Below, in pieces: positions 27,235 to 35,880 of a stretch of 59,010 nucleotides of DNA (the stretch's first letter is position 1; each line of letters opens with the position of its first letter). A model generated the notes under the pieces. The model ran no database searches. It was given only the letters and a program-made list of their open reading frames with translations, and was not told the DNA's origin. Made by a program: the position numbers and the translations under genes. The stretch comes from DATGZX01 sp035296965 (GTDB lineage Bacteria; Planctomycetota; Planctomycetia; Gemmatales; Gemmataceae), in assembly GCA_035296965.1 (NCBI GenBank), contig DATGZX010000305.1, forward strand, positions 1 through 59,010, written 5' to 3'.

Positions 27235-27846
27235 TCAAGCAGCAATCTCGTCTCGATCGGAGAGAGCCAGATCCTCAAGAAGGCTTTGGCGCACTTCCTC
27301 ACCCAGCGGCTGGCTTACGTGCTGGTACTCTCGATGTGCCACCTCGAAGTGGGCCGGGATGCCGAAGTTGGCGAGCGTGCGCCGATCCTCAGCTTCGAGC
27401 TTGAAGTGGACCCAATGCGCGGTGCCGATGGCCAGGTCTTCGGGCCGGTTGGTTATCAGCAGGGCTGGCCGGCGAATGTGACCGATGCACATGGTAAGTG
27501 CGTGGCCATGCAGCGACTGCCAGAGATCGGGCGGTTGGGACAAGGTCGATTCGTCCGGCGTCGCGATGACCAGGGAGGCGTGGAGATGGTTTCGCCTGGG
27601 AAGGAGGCGGTTATAGAGGTTCAGCTCCTGCCCGACGCGCTGGGGATCGCTCAGCCGGGTGATGCGCAGAATTTCCTGAACACGGAACCAGAGAGTCTGG
27701 CGATTTTCGAAGAACAGCGTGAGCAGCGGCCCGATGCGAACCCGGCGATACCGGTCGAGATAACGGCTCAACGATTCGAAGAATTCATGGCGGCGGCCGG
27801 CATATTCGTTGAGCGGCAGCAGGTCGTCCAGGGTTAGCGGCTGCAT
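27235..27846 (-). CDS. DUF3501 family protein
   Basis: This encodes 203 residues. The N-terminal half matches DUF3501 in pattern: LTLDDLLPLNEYAGRRHEFFESL, then RRVRIGPLLTLFFENRQTLWFRVQEILR and LNLYNRLLPRRNHLHASLVIATPDE. The second half has HWVHFKL and AHREYQHVSQPLGEEVRQSLLEDL. The protein is soluble and its biochemical role is unknown. In other bacteria the family often neighbours rubrerythrin and Fe-S oxidoreductase genes; here it sits between purF (convergent) and an aquaporin gene upstream on the same strand. Confidence 0.8.
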   Translation of the reverse strand: MQPLTLDDLLPLNEYAGRRHEFFESLSRYLDRYRRVRIGPLLTLFFENRQTLWFRVQEILRITRLSDPQRVGQELNLYNRLLPRRNHLHASLVIATPDESTLSQPPDLWQSLHGHALTMCIGHIRRPALLITNRPEDLAIGTAHWVHFKLEAEDRRTLANFGIPAHFEVAHREYQHVSQPLGEEVRQSLLEDLALSDRDEIAA

Positions 27847-27884
27847 GGACCATCCCTGGTCAGAAGACTGCGGGCCTCTATGTG

Positions 27885-27993
27885 AGACTGCTGAAAAAGG
27901 GGTCTGACCCCCTACGAAGCTTCACTGATATTCCACTTTCTTGCGGATCTTGCGCCATTCGTGGAAGGGGTCAGACCCCTTTTTCAGCAGTCT
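27885..27993. repeat. Perfect 27-bp inverted repeat, family B
   Basis: Arms 27885-27911 and 27967-27993 are perfectly complementary over 27 bp, around a 55-base spacer. Each arm contains GGGGTCTGACCCC, itself palindromic, so each arm can also fold alone. The right arm ends directly against the aquaporin stop codon at 27994. A diverged half-copy (GGGGTCTGGCCCCC) is at 35704-35717. Confidence 0.9.
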
Positions 27994-28842
27994 CTATTTT
28001 CGGGCCCGGAATAAGGTAGATGTCACGCTGGCAGCAGCCCCGCCGACACGCGGCGAAGATGCAGCGGTATGGTGCTTTTCATCCTCCACTGGCAAGATCA
28101 GAGCAGTATAAGCCCAACCGGCCAGGAGGGCGCCGGCGATCGGACCAATCCAGTAGACCGCATGATCGTTGAACGGACCCCGTGAGCGCAGCGGCTCGAT
28201 TGTCATCTCTGCCAGGGCCGGGCCAAGCCATCGGGCCGGATTCAACGCCGCGCCCGTCAAGGGGAAGGCGACGATGGTGCCGACCGCCAGGACAATCCCC
28301 ACCCAGAGAGCGCCAAGGCGGTACCCTCCCTGTCCAAGCCAACGTGGGGCGCGTGGATCCAGGATCGTGCCGAAAATGGCAAAGACGAGCAGAAACGTTA
28401 ATACCAGCTCGATTGCGATCCCCTTGATGCGAACGGCCAAGGTGAAGTCGGGTACGTCGAAATTGGTAAGATTAAGGTGTGGCGTACCGAAAGAGGTGGT
28501 AATCAACACATCTTCGAGGTACGGCAAAACGAACCGCAGCACCAGGCCCGCGATCACCGCACCAAGCACCTGCACGCCGATCAATGCCAGCGCCTTGCCT
28601 GTGTCGAGACGCCGGAAAACCCAGAGCATGATGGTGACGGCCGGGTTCAAATAACCGCTCGAGAGCGGCAATGTTATGGCGAGGGCCACGGCGTAAGTAA
28701 GCCCCGCTGCCAGGGCGATGCTGATGGATCCTGGTTGCAGGCCGCCCATTTGGTTCACGACAACGGCGCCGGCACTGATGAAGACCAAGGCAAACGTGCC
28801 GATCATTTCTGCCAAGTAGGCCCGCAAATTCTTATCATCCAT
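27994..28842 (-). CDS. MIP/aquaporin family channel
   Basis: This encodes 282 residues with six hydrophobic segments and both half-helix NPA motifs, NPAV at 66-69 and NPAR at 201-204. Arg204 is the selectivity-filter arginine. The first NPA is preceded by SGYL rather than the usual SGAH, which may alter the filter. The long loop between helices 3 and 4 (LPYLEDVLITTSFGTPHLNLTNFDVPD) is larger than in water-specific channels. It should conduct water or small neutral solutes across the inner membrane. GAGGAA lies about 6 bases before the ATG. The C-terminal 25 residues are Ala/Ser/Thr-rich and abut a large inverted repeat. Confidence 0.9.
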   Translation of the reverse strand: MDDKNLRAYLAEMIGTFALVFISAGAVVVNQMGGLQPGSISIALAAGLTYAVALAITLPLSSGYLNPAVTIMLWVFRRLDTGKALALIGVQVLGAVIAGLVLRFVLPYLEDVLITTSFGTPHLNLTNFDVPDFTLAVRIKGIAIELVLTFLLVFAIFGTILDPRAPRWLGQGGYRLGALWVGIVLAVGTIVAFPLTGAALNPARWLGPALAEMTIEPLRSRGPFNDHAVYWIGPIAGALLAGWAYTALILPVEDEKHHTAASSPRVGGAAASVTSTLFRARK

Positions 28843-28993
28843 CGAAATTCCTCGGGTAGCAAAAACAGCCGCATGCCTGCGGCCGGGAGATTGGGCTATC
28901 TAAGCGAGAAGGACAAAATCTGTCAAGATGTTATGGCAAGACCGGAATGGAAGAACGACCCCGCGCGCGCAAACCGAATCCTGTTTGTTTTCC

Positions 28994-29362
28994 TTATTTC
29001 TTCTGCTGTTCGAGGGACAATTCGGCCAGGGACTGGGCGGCGCCGACCAGCCGTTCCCAATTCTTCTCGACGTACTCAGGAGGACCGCCTTTATTGGCAA
29101 CGTGCTCCGCGATGGTCGGGGTGTTGACCATGTCGATGGCGTCCCACGGGCACCAGCGCTCGCACAAGGAACAGCCAATGCAGCGCTCCAGATCGATGTC
29201 GCAAAACGATTGCAGGCCGGGCTGGTCTTCACCCGGAACCTTGTAGATGCAATCGACAGGGCAAACCTCGATGCAGGCCTCGCACCCGGTGCAATTGTCC
29301 GCCCGGATGACCGCGAGTTCCTTGGGAAGCTTCTTTCGCGTCTTACCCGCACCTTTTGCCAT
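28994..29362 (-). CDS. 2[4Fe-4S] ferredoxin
   Basis: This encodes 122 residues; the ATG at 29362 has GAGGA about 7 bases upstream, and the TTG-like extension to 29395 is rejected. Two complete cluster motifs are seen: CTGCEACIEVCPVDCIY (about 23-39) and CIGCSLCERWCPWDAI (about 62-77). Basic residues (MAKGAGKTRKKLPKE) precede them, and a helical tail (YVEKNWERLVGAAQSLAELSLEQQKK) follows. It should carry low-potential electrons in the cytosol. The long tail is a feature of certain planctomycete ferredoxins. No dedicated redox partner is adjacent. Confidence 0.9.
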   Translation of the reverse strand: MAKGAGKTRKKLPKELAVIRADNCTGCEACIEVCPVDCIYKVPGEDQPGLQSFCDIDLERCIGCSLCERWCPWDAIDMVNTPTIAEHVANKGGPPEYVEKNWERLVGAAQSLAELSLEQQKK

Positions 29363-29547
29363 GATAAGTCCTCGTTTGCGCTGCCGCGAGCACACCCCAA
29401 ATTCATTCTAATCCTAGGGATTCCGGCCAGGGAGGCCAAGTCGCTCCAGGAACCGGCCGACAAGGCTACGCCACGCTTCGGGCCGGGCGTGCACGTAGGA
29501 CTCGTGCCCCACGCCTGGCAAAGGCTCGAATCACTTCCGGTCCGAAT

Positions 29548-30963
29548 CTACTCCCCAGTGCGAACGGGTTCGACAATGACAGGCTTTGTCGAATCGAACC
29601 CTAACCAACAAAGCACGGCCACAATGTAGACGGCGCCGAACATGAAGAAGTTGATCCGCCAGCCATATTCAGCTCCGTACTTAACGAGAATCTTTCCAGT
29701 AATAAAGCCTGCGGCCGCTCCACCCAGATTACCGATAGTGTTCATGCAGCCGGCCACGATGCCCGAATATTTCTTGCCAATGTCCAGGCAACTGGCCCAC
29801 GCCGAGCCCATCGTCAAATCGTTCCAAAACGCAGCCAGGGCAATCGCGAGCACGAAAACGCCGGCGCTGGTCGCGTACATGCTCAGGAAGTAGCAGATCG
29901 CGCAGATGCCGTGACCGATGATTCCGAAGATCCGCCGGCCCCACTTGCGGTTTCCCGTCCGCCGAATGAAGGCGTCGGTCAAAAGTCCGCCGAACAGGCA
30001 GGCCATGGATCCAAGCAGCAGCGGAGCACCCGCCTGAAGGCTGAACATCCAGGATCCGGAAGATGCTGCACTAACGTGGTAATGATCGTCAAGGTACTTG
30101 GGAAGCCAGGTGATGTTGAAATACCATCCATACGCCCCGCAGAAGTACATCACGCACAGGAGCCAGAGATTGACATTCGTCAGCAGCTTCAGCCAGGGTA
30201 CGGCGGCATGGGCAGGCTCGGGGGGACCTTCTTCGCCGTGAATGAGTTCAAGCTCTGCACGATTCACCGTGGCCTTTTGCTCGGGGCGATCGCAGAACCA
30301 GCGCCAGAAGAAGAAGCACCAGGCCAGCCCGAGGCTGCCGAAGATCCAGAAGGTGTGCCGCCATTGGACCAGCATTAACAAGCCCGTCACGACGAGAGGA
30401 GTCATGCCGCCGGCAAATCGCCCTGCCATCCAGACTGCCCCTTGTGCAAACCCGCGTTCCGAGAAGGGGAACCAGTTGTGAAAGGAGCGGGCGATGTTTG
30501 GATAAGCCCCGGCCTCGCCCATGCCAAAGAGGAAGCGGACGAGCAGAAGAAGCAGGAAGCCGTTGATGAGTAAGGGTATTTCCGCTCCGTCGCCTGAAAG
30601 CCAGTGCGGCAAGGGGATGCGGTAGCCGCTATCGAGTGTGAACTTCCAGATGCAGCCGGTAAGGGAGGTAAAGACGGACCACCACAGGACAATACGGATG
30701 AGGGTCTTGCGTGGGCCGAAGACGTCCCCGAGCCAGCCGCTGGGCACTTCAAACATTGCGTATGCCAGGGCGAACGCGGTAAAGAGGAGGCCCAACTGGT
30801 CATCCGTCAGCGAAAACTCGGCCTTGACGGTCGGAGCGACCGTGCCCATGCAGACTCGATCGAGATACGTAATCATCGACAACGAACAAGCAAAGCCCAG
30901 CACGCCGTAACGTACGCGGGTTGGAGCTCGCAGAGAATGGACTTGGGAGAGGTTTGGCTTCAT
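29548..30963 (-). CDS. MFS transporter, ACS (anion:cation symporter) type
   Basis: This encodes 471 residues with 12 predicted membrane helices. The loop 2-3 signature appears as GWLGDVFGPRKTLI, and the N-terminus LSMITYLDRVCMGTVAPTVKAEFSLTDDQLGLLFTAFALAYAMFEVPSGWL is typical of the ACS family, which includes hexuronate, glucarate and phthalate carriers. The substrate is probably an organic acid but cannot be fixed. A hydrophilic insert with PHWLSGDGAEIP lies between helices 3 and 4. No clear ribosome binding site precedes the ATG. Neighbours give no metabolic clue. Confidence 0.88.
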   Translation of the reverse strand: MKPNLSQVHSLRAPTRVRYGVLGFACSLSMITYLDRVCMGTVAPTVKAEFSLTDDQLGLLFTAFALAYAMFEVPSGWLGDVFGPRKTLIRIVLWWSVFTSLTGCIWKFTLDSGYRIPLPHWLSGDGAEIPLLINGFLLLLLVRFLFGMGEAGAYPNIARSFHNWFPFSERGFAQGAVWMAGRFAGGMTPLVVTGLLMLVQWRHTFWIFGSLGLAWCFFFWRWFCDRPEQKATVNRAELELIHGEEGPPEPAHAAVPWLKLLTNVNLWLLCVMYFCGAYGWYFNITWLPKYLDDHYHVSAASSGSWMFSLQAGAPLLLGSMACLFGGLLTDAFIRRTGNRKWGRRIFGIIGHGICAICYFLSMYATSAGVFVLAIALAAFWNDLTMGSAWASCLDIGKKYSGIVAGCMNTIGNLGGAAAGFITGKILVKYGAEYGWRINFFMFGAVYIVAVLCWLGFDSTKPVIVEPVRTGE

Positions 30964-31085
30964 TCAGGCGGGAACTCAATGGTGTCGGGGCGGGAGAGCG
31001 CTCGCAAATCTACTTCGGCACCACTTTACTGCCACGGCTGGCAGGACGCAAACAATCCGGCAACGAATCTACGCCCGGCTTGCGC

Positions 31086-31544
31086 TTAACGACGTGGCAT
31101 GGGCGAGGATGGGGGTGCAGCCTGCTGCTGCGCGGGGGGAGATGCAGGGAGCAGTTTCACTTTGAGGGAGGCAGCTTGCGGGGCGTTCCCCTTCTTCGCG
31201 GGCGGCGAATCATCCTGGATGGAAAAGAACTGGTCTGTGCGGGCGAACGGTACGGTGCCCTGGAAGAGGGTGCGGGTAGGTTGCTTGGCGTCCGCCACAA
31301 TCACCAGTTTGTTGGTTGGGAACGCGACCACATCATAGGCGATTTCGCCAGGTTGCAGGGTGTGGACCTTGCCCCGACGCAGGGTCTTGTTGACCAGGCT
31401 TAGCCCCTGGACGATGACCGGGCCTTGCGTGTCGTTCCGATAGCCGATCGTCGGCGGTCCACCAAAGCTCTGTCCCACGCCCAGCGTTGCAAGCAGCGCG
31501 ACGGTAAGCATGAAATGGCAGAGCTGGCGAAAGTTAACGGTCAT
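31086..31544 (-). CDS. Secreted hypothetical protein
   Basis: This encodes 152 residues; the ATG at 31544 has AAGGA about 9 bases upstream, while an ATG at 31553 would have the AAGGA touching it. A signal peptide (about 1-28, LCHFMLTVALLATLGVGQSFGG) precedes a small beta-rich domain (TIGYRNDTQGPVIVQGLSLVNKTLRRGKVHTLQPGEIAYDVV). A Pro/Ala/Gln-rich low-complexity tail (PASPPAQQQAAPPSSPMPRR) closes it. No family name can be given with confidence. It is 122 bp upstream of the MFS gene on the same strand. Confidence 0.65.
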   Translation of the reverse strand: MTVNFRQLCHFMLTVALLATLGVGQSFGGPPTIGYRNDTQGPVIVQGLSLVNKTLRRGKVHTLQPGEIAYDVVAFPTNKLVIVADAKQPTRTLFQGTVPFARTDQFFSIQDDSPPAKKGNAPQAASLKVKLLPASPPAQQQAAPPSSPMPRR

Positions 31545-31911
31545 CAACGACATTCCTTATTGGACGCCGGCAAACCTTACGATCTTATCTATTTTTCCCA
31601 TTTCCCGCTGCGAATCTTCGCTCGGGCAGACTTTCGGCGCCCTCATTTGTCAAACGCTCGATGGACGCCTACTTGCGCGGCGGACCGCAGTTTTATCCCT
31701 GGATCGAATCTCTGGCCTGATCAAAGCTTACCCCGAACAGTGTCCCGAGGAGGCGCAGTTGGATGCCCCTTGCCGAAATAGTTCGTGATTGTCGGGCTAG
31801 CTTTGGGAGAGGCGGGAAACTCGTGTGCAATGTGTGCGCGGGGCCCTCGGTGGACATTGCCTGCAAGGCAATGTAGAGGAGGCGGCTTCTGGCTGGGGCT
31901 GGTACTGCAAT
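31545..31911. other. Intergenic stretch with no recognised gene
   Basis: These 367 bp hold only poor open frames (a long minus-strand frame reaching 32461 is Arg/Pro/Ser-rich and has no start signal). No repeat or promoter stands out. Confidence 0.4.
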
Positions 31912-32109
31912 TCAATCGCCGCCGCCAGCTGCGCCCACGAAGCGGATCACGCCCTCCCGGGTTCCGTTCCGAAGGAGCCGCAGCACGCGCCGGGCCTCCT
32001 GGTAGCTCGGGCAGATGATCAGGGGCTCCTCGGCCCGCTCTGGCCAGTTTAAATCGACACAGCCCTGGCGTAGATAGACAGCGAATTGATCGTCGTGGGC
32101 GGATTCCAT
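31912..32109 (-). CDS. Small hypothetical protein ending in GGGD
   Basis: This encodes 65 residues. Composition is protein-like and codon third positions are GC-rich like the neighbours: DQFAVYLRQGCVDLNWPE, then PLIICPSYQEARRVLRLLRNGTREGVIRFVGAAGGGD. The C-terminal pattern (IRFVG..GGGD) resembles a type of short uncharacterised planctomycete protein from memory; this was not checked. It contains two Cys residues and no signal peptide. The ribosome binding site is weak, so the call rests mainly on coding appearance. Confidence 0.55.
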   Translation of the reverse strand: MESAHDDQFAVYLRQGCVDLNWPERAEEPLIICPSYQEARRVLRLLRNGTREGVIRFVGAAGGGD

Positions 32110-32448
32110 GGCAACTGCCCTTTCCGAAAAGCTCCCAGGGGGACTGGAGAGGGGCGAGTACCGCGTGGGACATCATTGTCCATCCAGGATTGGAAATTGA
32201 GAGTAACACGGGCGGTTTTGAAGGGCAACAAAAAACCGCGCGCAATCGTAGTGAATAAAGAGCGAGCGCGCCGTCATTCCTGGTAGCACAGGAGCATTTT
32301 CGCAGGCCCTGAGAGGAAACGCGAAAGGAGCCGTTGACGCGCCGCATTTTCTCGAAAAAAAAGCCATTCGCAAACTCCCAGGGTGGAATTTGTGTCCTAG
32401 GCTTTTGTTGCAGCAGCATTCGCACATGACGGCAGGAGAAGAGCACTG
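32110..32448. other. Divergent intergenic region
   Basis: These 339 bp lie between two small divergent genes. Nothing beyond an AT-richer patch (poly-A runs near 32228 and 32355) is recognised. Confidence 0.35.
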
Positions 32449-32754
32449 ATGACCGGCACATTTCTGGCGATCTTGGTCGTTGTAACCAGCATCTTCGGCA
32501 TCGTCGTGGTGCGGTCGGTCTTGAGGCGGCCTGCCGGCGTGGCAGCCGTTGCCGGCGTACCTGCCGCGGGGTTTGCCTTGTTCCGTCCGAGCAGGCTCTT
32601 CAACGCCAGGCTCAGGGAAGCTCAAGCCAGGCCTGAGATTTCCAGGACCGGCCTTAACAAGAACGAAGCGGAATCGTTGCTCGATTGGCTGGAGGCCCAT
32701 GGCGAATCCGCCCACCTTACCTACGTTGCTGGCGAAGGTTTTACGATCGAATAA
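32449..32754 (+). CDS. Small single-pass membrane hypothetical protein
   Basis: This encodes 101 residues; AGGAGA lies about 9 bases before the ATG. One N-terminal hydrophobic helix (FLAILVVVTSIFGIVVVRSVL) is followed by a hydrophobic/Ala-Gly stretch (VAAVAGVPAAGFALF). A cytosolic-type tail (LNKNEAESLLDWLEAHGESAHLTYVAGEGFTIE) has a helical then strand pattern. No family is recognised. A 180-residue open frame on the opposite strand across this gene is judged to be a shadow. Confidence 0.6.
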   Translation: MTGTFLAILVVVTSIFGIVVVRSVLRRPAGVAAVAGVPAAGFALFRPSRLFNARLREAQARPEISRTGLNKNEAESLLDWLEAHGESAHLTYVAGEGFTIE

Positions 32755-33063
32755 GACTTCACGCCCCGCGCTCGCTGCATCCCACTTTCGGCGTCCTCAA
32801 CCCAAAGCCTGTTCCCTTTCCGACAGTACACTCCGATACTGCCTTCCCACGGTCCGGCAGTTCCTGAAGCCTGGGCGAGGGATCAAGCCCCCCGCCTCGC
32901 AAACTTAGAGGGGTTCGGAGTGGCGTAGCCCGCCTCGCTGCCGTCGGCCGATGGTAGCAACTTTTCCCCAACTCAATACAAGAAAACACATGCGATGCAG
33001 CGGGCGCGGACTTCGACTGCCGCCGCGACCCTGACGACATCATCAGGAGTGTCGGAGTAGAAC
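32755..33063. other. Leader region upstream of the Mg2+ ATPase gene
   Basis: This 309-bp stretch has no protein-like open frame. mgtA leaders in other bacteria often hold Mg2+-sensing RNA elements, but no M-box or short proline-rich leader peptide was recognised here by eye. Confidence 0.3.
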
Positions 33064-35688
33064 ATGCCGAATTTACCCAGCATTGTCCTTCCTCGACGAT
33101 TCCCGCAGCGAGGCGCCCCAGCTATCCGCGTTTCGTCCCTGCTGATAGAGGCCGCTGCGGCGCGGGGAGATGAGGTTTTGCGGAAGCTGGAGACTTCCCT
33201 CGATGGCCTCACCCAGGAGGAAGCCGCGCAAAGACTTGACAAATATGGACCCAACGCGGTCGCGCAGGAGCGGCGTTTCAGCAATCTCCATCTGCTCGGC
33301 ACCGCCTTGATCAATCCCCTGGTGATCCTGCTCCTCATCCTGGCGGTCCTCTCGTTCCTGACCGACCCCGACATTGCCCCCGGGGTGGTGATGTTGGTCA
33401 TGGTGTGCCTGGGCGTCGTCCTCCGCTTCGTTCAAGAGTCCCGCGCCGATGCGGCCGCGGCCAAGCTCAAGGCCATGATCAGCGTTACCGCCACGGTTCG
33501 CCGCGATGGCCGTCCCGTGGAAGTACCCCTGAGTCAGCTCGTGCCCGGGGACGTGGTCCAGCTTGCAGCCGGCGATATGATTCCCGCCGACCTGCGCCTG
33601 CTCACCTGCAAAGATTTGTTCATCATCCAGGCCAGCCTGACCGGAGAGTCGTTCCCCGTCGAGAAGTTTGACGCCCAGGAGAAGGATGCCGGCCGGTCTC
33701 CCCTGGAATTTCAAAATACTTGTTTCCTGGGTACCAGCGTCGAGAGCGGCACCGCCCTGGGAGTCATCGTGGCTACCGGCCTGCAGACGTACCTCGGCAG
33801 CATGGCCACCGCCATCCTCCAGCGCGGAAGCGAGACGAGCTTCGACAAGGGCATCCGGCAGTTCACTTGGCTCATGATCCAGATCATCATGGTCATGGTC
33901 CCATTGGTGTTCCTCATTAATGGCCTGGCCAAGGGCGACTGGAAGGATGCATTCTTCTTTTCGATGGCCGTGGCCGTGGGGCTGACTCCGGAAATGCTGC
34001 CGATGATCGTGACGGTCTGTCTGTCCAAAGGCGCTATCGCCATGTCCCACAAGAAAGTCATCATCAAACGTCTGAACTCGATTCAGAACCTCGGGGCCAT
34101 GGACGTGCTCTGCACCGACAAGACCGGCACGCTGACGATGGACCACATCATCCTGGAAAGACATTGCGACGTGGTGCTGGAGAGCGATGACAACGTCCTG
34201 GTGCTCGCCTACCTGAACAGCCACTTCCAGACCGGGCTGAAGAACCTGATCGACCGCGCCATCCTCCGCTTCACCGAAGAGAATGGGCAGCTTGTCATCC
34301 CGCAATACAGCAAGGTCGACGAAATCCCCTTCGACTTCTCCCGCAAAATCATGTCCGTTGTCGTCAAATCTGGCGGCAACAAGCCCCGCATCATCTGCAA
34401 AGGCGCTCCAGAGGAAATCTTCAAGCGCTGCACCGGGTTCGAGTTGGAGGGCCAACCTCATCCCATGGAGCCGGTCATCATCGCGGATCTGCGCGAGGAA
34501 TACGACAAGCTGAGCGCCGACGGCTTCCGAGTCCTGGCGCTAGCCTACAAGGACCTGGAAGAGAAACCGAGCTATTCGAAAGACGATGAGTGCGACTTGA
34601 TCTTGAAAGGTTACGTGGCCTTCCTCGACCCTCCTAAGGACACCGCGCGGTCTGCGATTCTGGCCCTGCAAGAACATGGCGTCTCCGTCAAGGTCCTCAC
34701 GGGGGACAACGACCTGGTGAGTCGCAAGATCTGCCGTGAGGTCGGCATCGAAGTCGACGACTTCCTGCTGGGCAGCCGGGTAGAGAAAATGTCCGACGCC
34801 GAGCTGGCCGAAGCCGCCGGCAGGACAGCCTTGTTCGCCCGGCTGTCCCCAGCCCACAAGCAACGGATCATCAAGGCCCTGCAGGCCAAGGGACACGTGG
34901 TAGGCTTTTTGGGCGACGGCATCAACGACGCTCCTGCTTTGCGGGCAGCCGACGTTGGCATTTCGGTCGACACCGCCGTCGACATCGCCAAGGAATCGGC
35001 GGACGCCATTCTGCTGGAAAAGAGCCTGCTTGTGCTGGAGGAAGGAGTCCTCGAGGGCCGGAAGGTCTTTGCCAACATCCTCAAGTACATCCGCATGGGG
35101 GCCAGCTCCAACTTCGGCAACATGTTCAGCGTTCTGGGCGCGAGCATCTTCCTGCCCTATCTGCCGATGCTCCCCGTCCAGATTTTGACCAACAACTTGC
35201 TCTACGATTTCTCGCAGGTGCCGATCCCGACGGACAACGTCGATCCGGAGCAAATCGCCCGGCCGCGTCCCTGGTCGATGAGCCAGATCACTCGTTTCAT
35301 CCTGTTCATCGGCCCGTGCAGCTCGATATTCGACTACACCACTTTTTTCATCATGCTCTATGTCTTCGGTTGCTGGGATCCGAAATTGGCGCCTCTGTTC
35401 CATACCGGCTGGTTCGTGGAGTCGTTGTTGACGCAGACCCTGATCATCCACATTATCCGCACGTACCGGGTTCCGTTCTTCCAGAGCTGGGCGAGTTGGC
35501 CGCTGACGGTTACAACGGTCATCATCATGTTGATTGGCAGCTGGTTGCCCTTCTCGCCCATCGGCCCCCTATTGCACTTCACGCCGTTACCCCTGCTGTA
35601 CTGGCCGTTGGTGGGCCTGACGCTGCTGGGATACGTGTTGTTGACCCAGGCGCTGAAGACCTGGCTTTTTCGTAGGCATTGGGTCTGA
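33064..35688 (+). CDS. mgtA: Magnesium-translocating P-type ATPase
   Basis: This encodes 874 residues, the usual length for the type IIIB P-ATPases MgtA/MgtB. An N-terminal cation-ATPase domain (LDGLTQEEAAQRLDKYGPNAVAQE) precedes the first two helices. The actuator has LTGES, and the phosphorylation site Asp352 lies in CTDKTGTLTMD. The nucleotide domain has KGAPEEIF and the hinge has GDGINDAPAL. The C-terminus has about six helices with the family-typical segment LPMLPVQILTNNLLYDFSQVPIPTDNVD. It should import Mg2+ across the inner membrane. It is convergent with a HAD phosphatase gene across family A palindromes. Confidence 0.93.
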   Translation: MPNLPSIVLPRRFPQRGAPAIRVSSLLIEAAAARGDEVLRKLETSLDGLTQEEAAQRLDKYGPNAVAQERRFSNLHLLGTALINPLVILLLILAVLSFLTDPDIAPGVVMLVMVCLGVVLRFVQESRADAAAAKLKAMISVTATVRRDGRPVEVPLSQLVPGDVVQLAAGDMIPADLRLLTCKDLFIIQASLTGESFPVEKFDAQEKDAGRSPLEFQNTCFLGTSVESGTALGVIVATGLQTYLGSMATAILQRGSETSFDKGIRQFTWLMIQIIMVMVPLVFLINGLAKGDWKDAFFFSMAVAVGLTPEMLPMIVTVCLSKGAIAMSHKKVIIKRLNSIQNLGAMDVLCTDKTGTLTMDHIILERHCDVVLESDDNVLVLAYLNSHFQTGLKNLIDRAILRFTEENGQLVIPQYSKVDEIPFDFSRKIMSVVVKSGGNKPRIICKGAPEEIFKRCTGFELEGQPHPMEPVIIADLREEYDKLSADGFRVLALAYKDLEEKPSYSKDDECDLILKGYVAFLDPPKDTARSAILALQEHGVSVKVLTGDNDLVSRKICREVGIEVDDFLLGSRVEKMSDAELAEAAGRTALFARLSPAHKQRIIKALQAKGHVVGFLGDGINDAPALRAADVGISVDTAVDIAKESADAILLEKSLLVLEEGVLEGRKVFANILKYIRMGASSNFGNMFSVLGASIFLPYLPMLPVQILTNNLLYDFSQVPIPTDNVDPEQIARPRPWSMSQITRFILFIGPCSSIFDYTTFFIMLYVFGCWDPKLAPLFHTGWFVESLLTQTLIIHIIRTYRVPFFQSWASWPLTVTTVIIMLIGSWLPFSPIGPLLHFTPLPLLYWPLVGLTLLGYVLLTQALKTWLFRRHWV

Positions 35689-35727
35689 GAGCGTGTTGAA
35701 AATGGGGTCTGGCCCCCTGGGAAAAGA

Positions 35728-35794
35728 AAAGCGGCGGAAAAGCGCTGCAGTCCAAAGAAGTCATCTTTGGAGTGCGGCGCTTTTCCGCCGCTTT
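35728..35794. repeat. Long inverted repeat, family A, copy 2
   Basis: Arms 35728-35758 and 35764-35794 are 31 bp each with two mismatches and only a 5-base loop. The core is GGCGCTTTTCCGCCGC, matching copy 1 at 13231-13320 apart from one base and the spacer length. It lies between the convergent ends of mgtA and the HAD gene, where it could act as a bidirectional terminator. Confidence 0.85.
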
Positions 35795-35880
35795 GGTTTC
35801 TTCTAGTTTGCAAGGCCCCAGGCGAATCGCGAAAAGGGATTCTCCAATCTCAGCGACGAAGGCTTTTCAATCCCTCAGCG

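Noticed and set aside
27885..27993. CRISPR-like repeat pair
   Set aside because: Only two arms in inverted orientation, with no array of direct repeats and spacers and no cas genes in the window.
31721..32461. 246-residue minus-strand open frame
   Set aside because: Rich in Arg, Ser, Pro and Cys with no domain. A short, better coding frame (31912-32109) in another phase fits codon use.
32173..32715. 180-residue minus-strand open frame opposite the small membrane protein gene
   Set aside because: Low protein-likeness and no ribosome binding site; the plus-strand frame has a good one and a clear membrane helix.
32755..33063. Mg2+ riboswitch (M-box) before mgtA
   Set aside because: No conserved M-box segments could be recognised by eye; a covariance-model search would be needed to claim one.
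33073..34461. 462-residue open frame antisense to mgtA
   Set aside because: His/Asp-rich shadow frame opposite a clear P-type ATPase.
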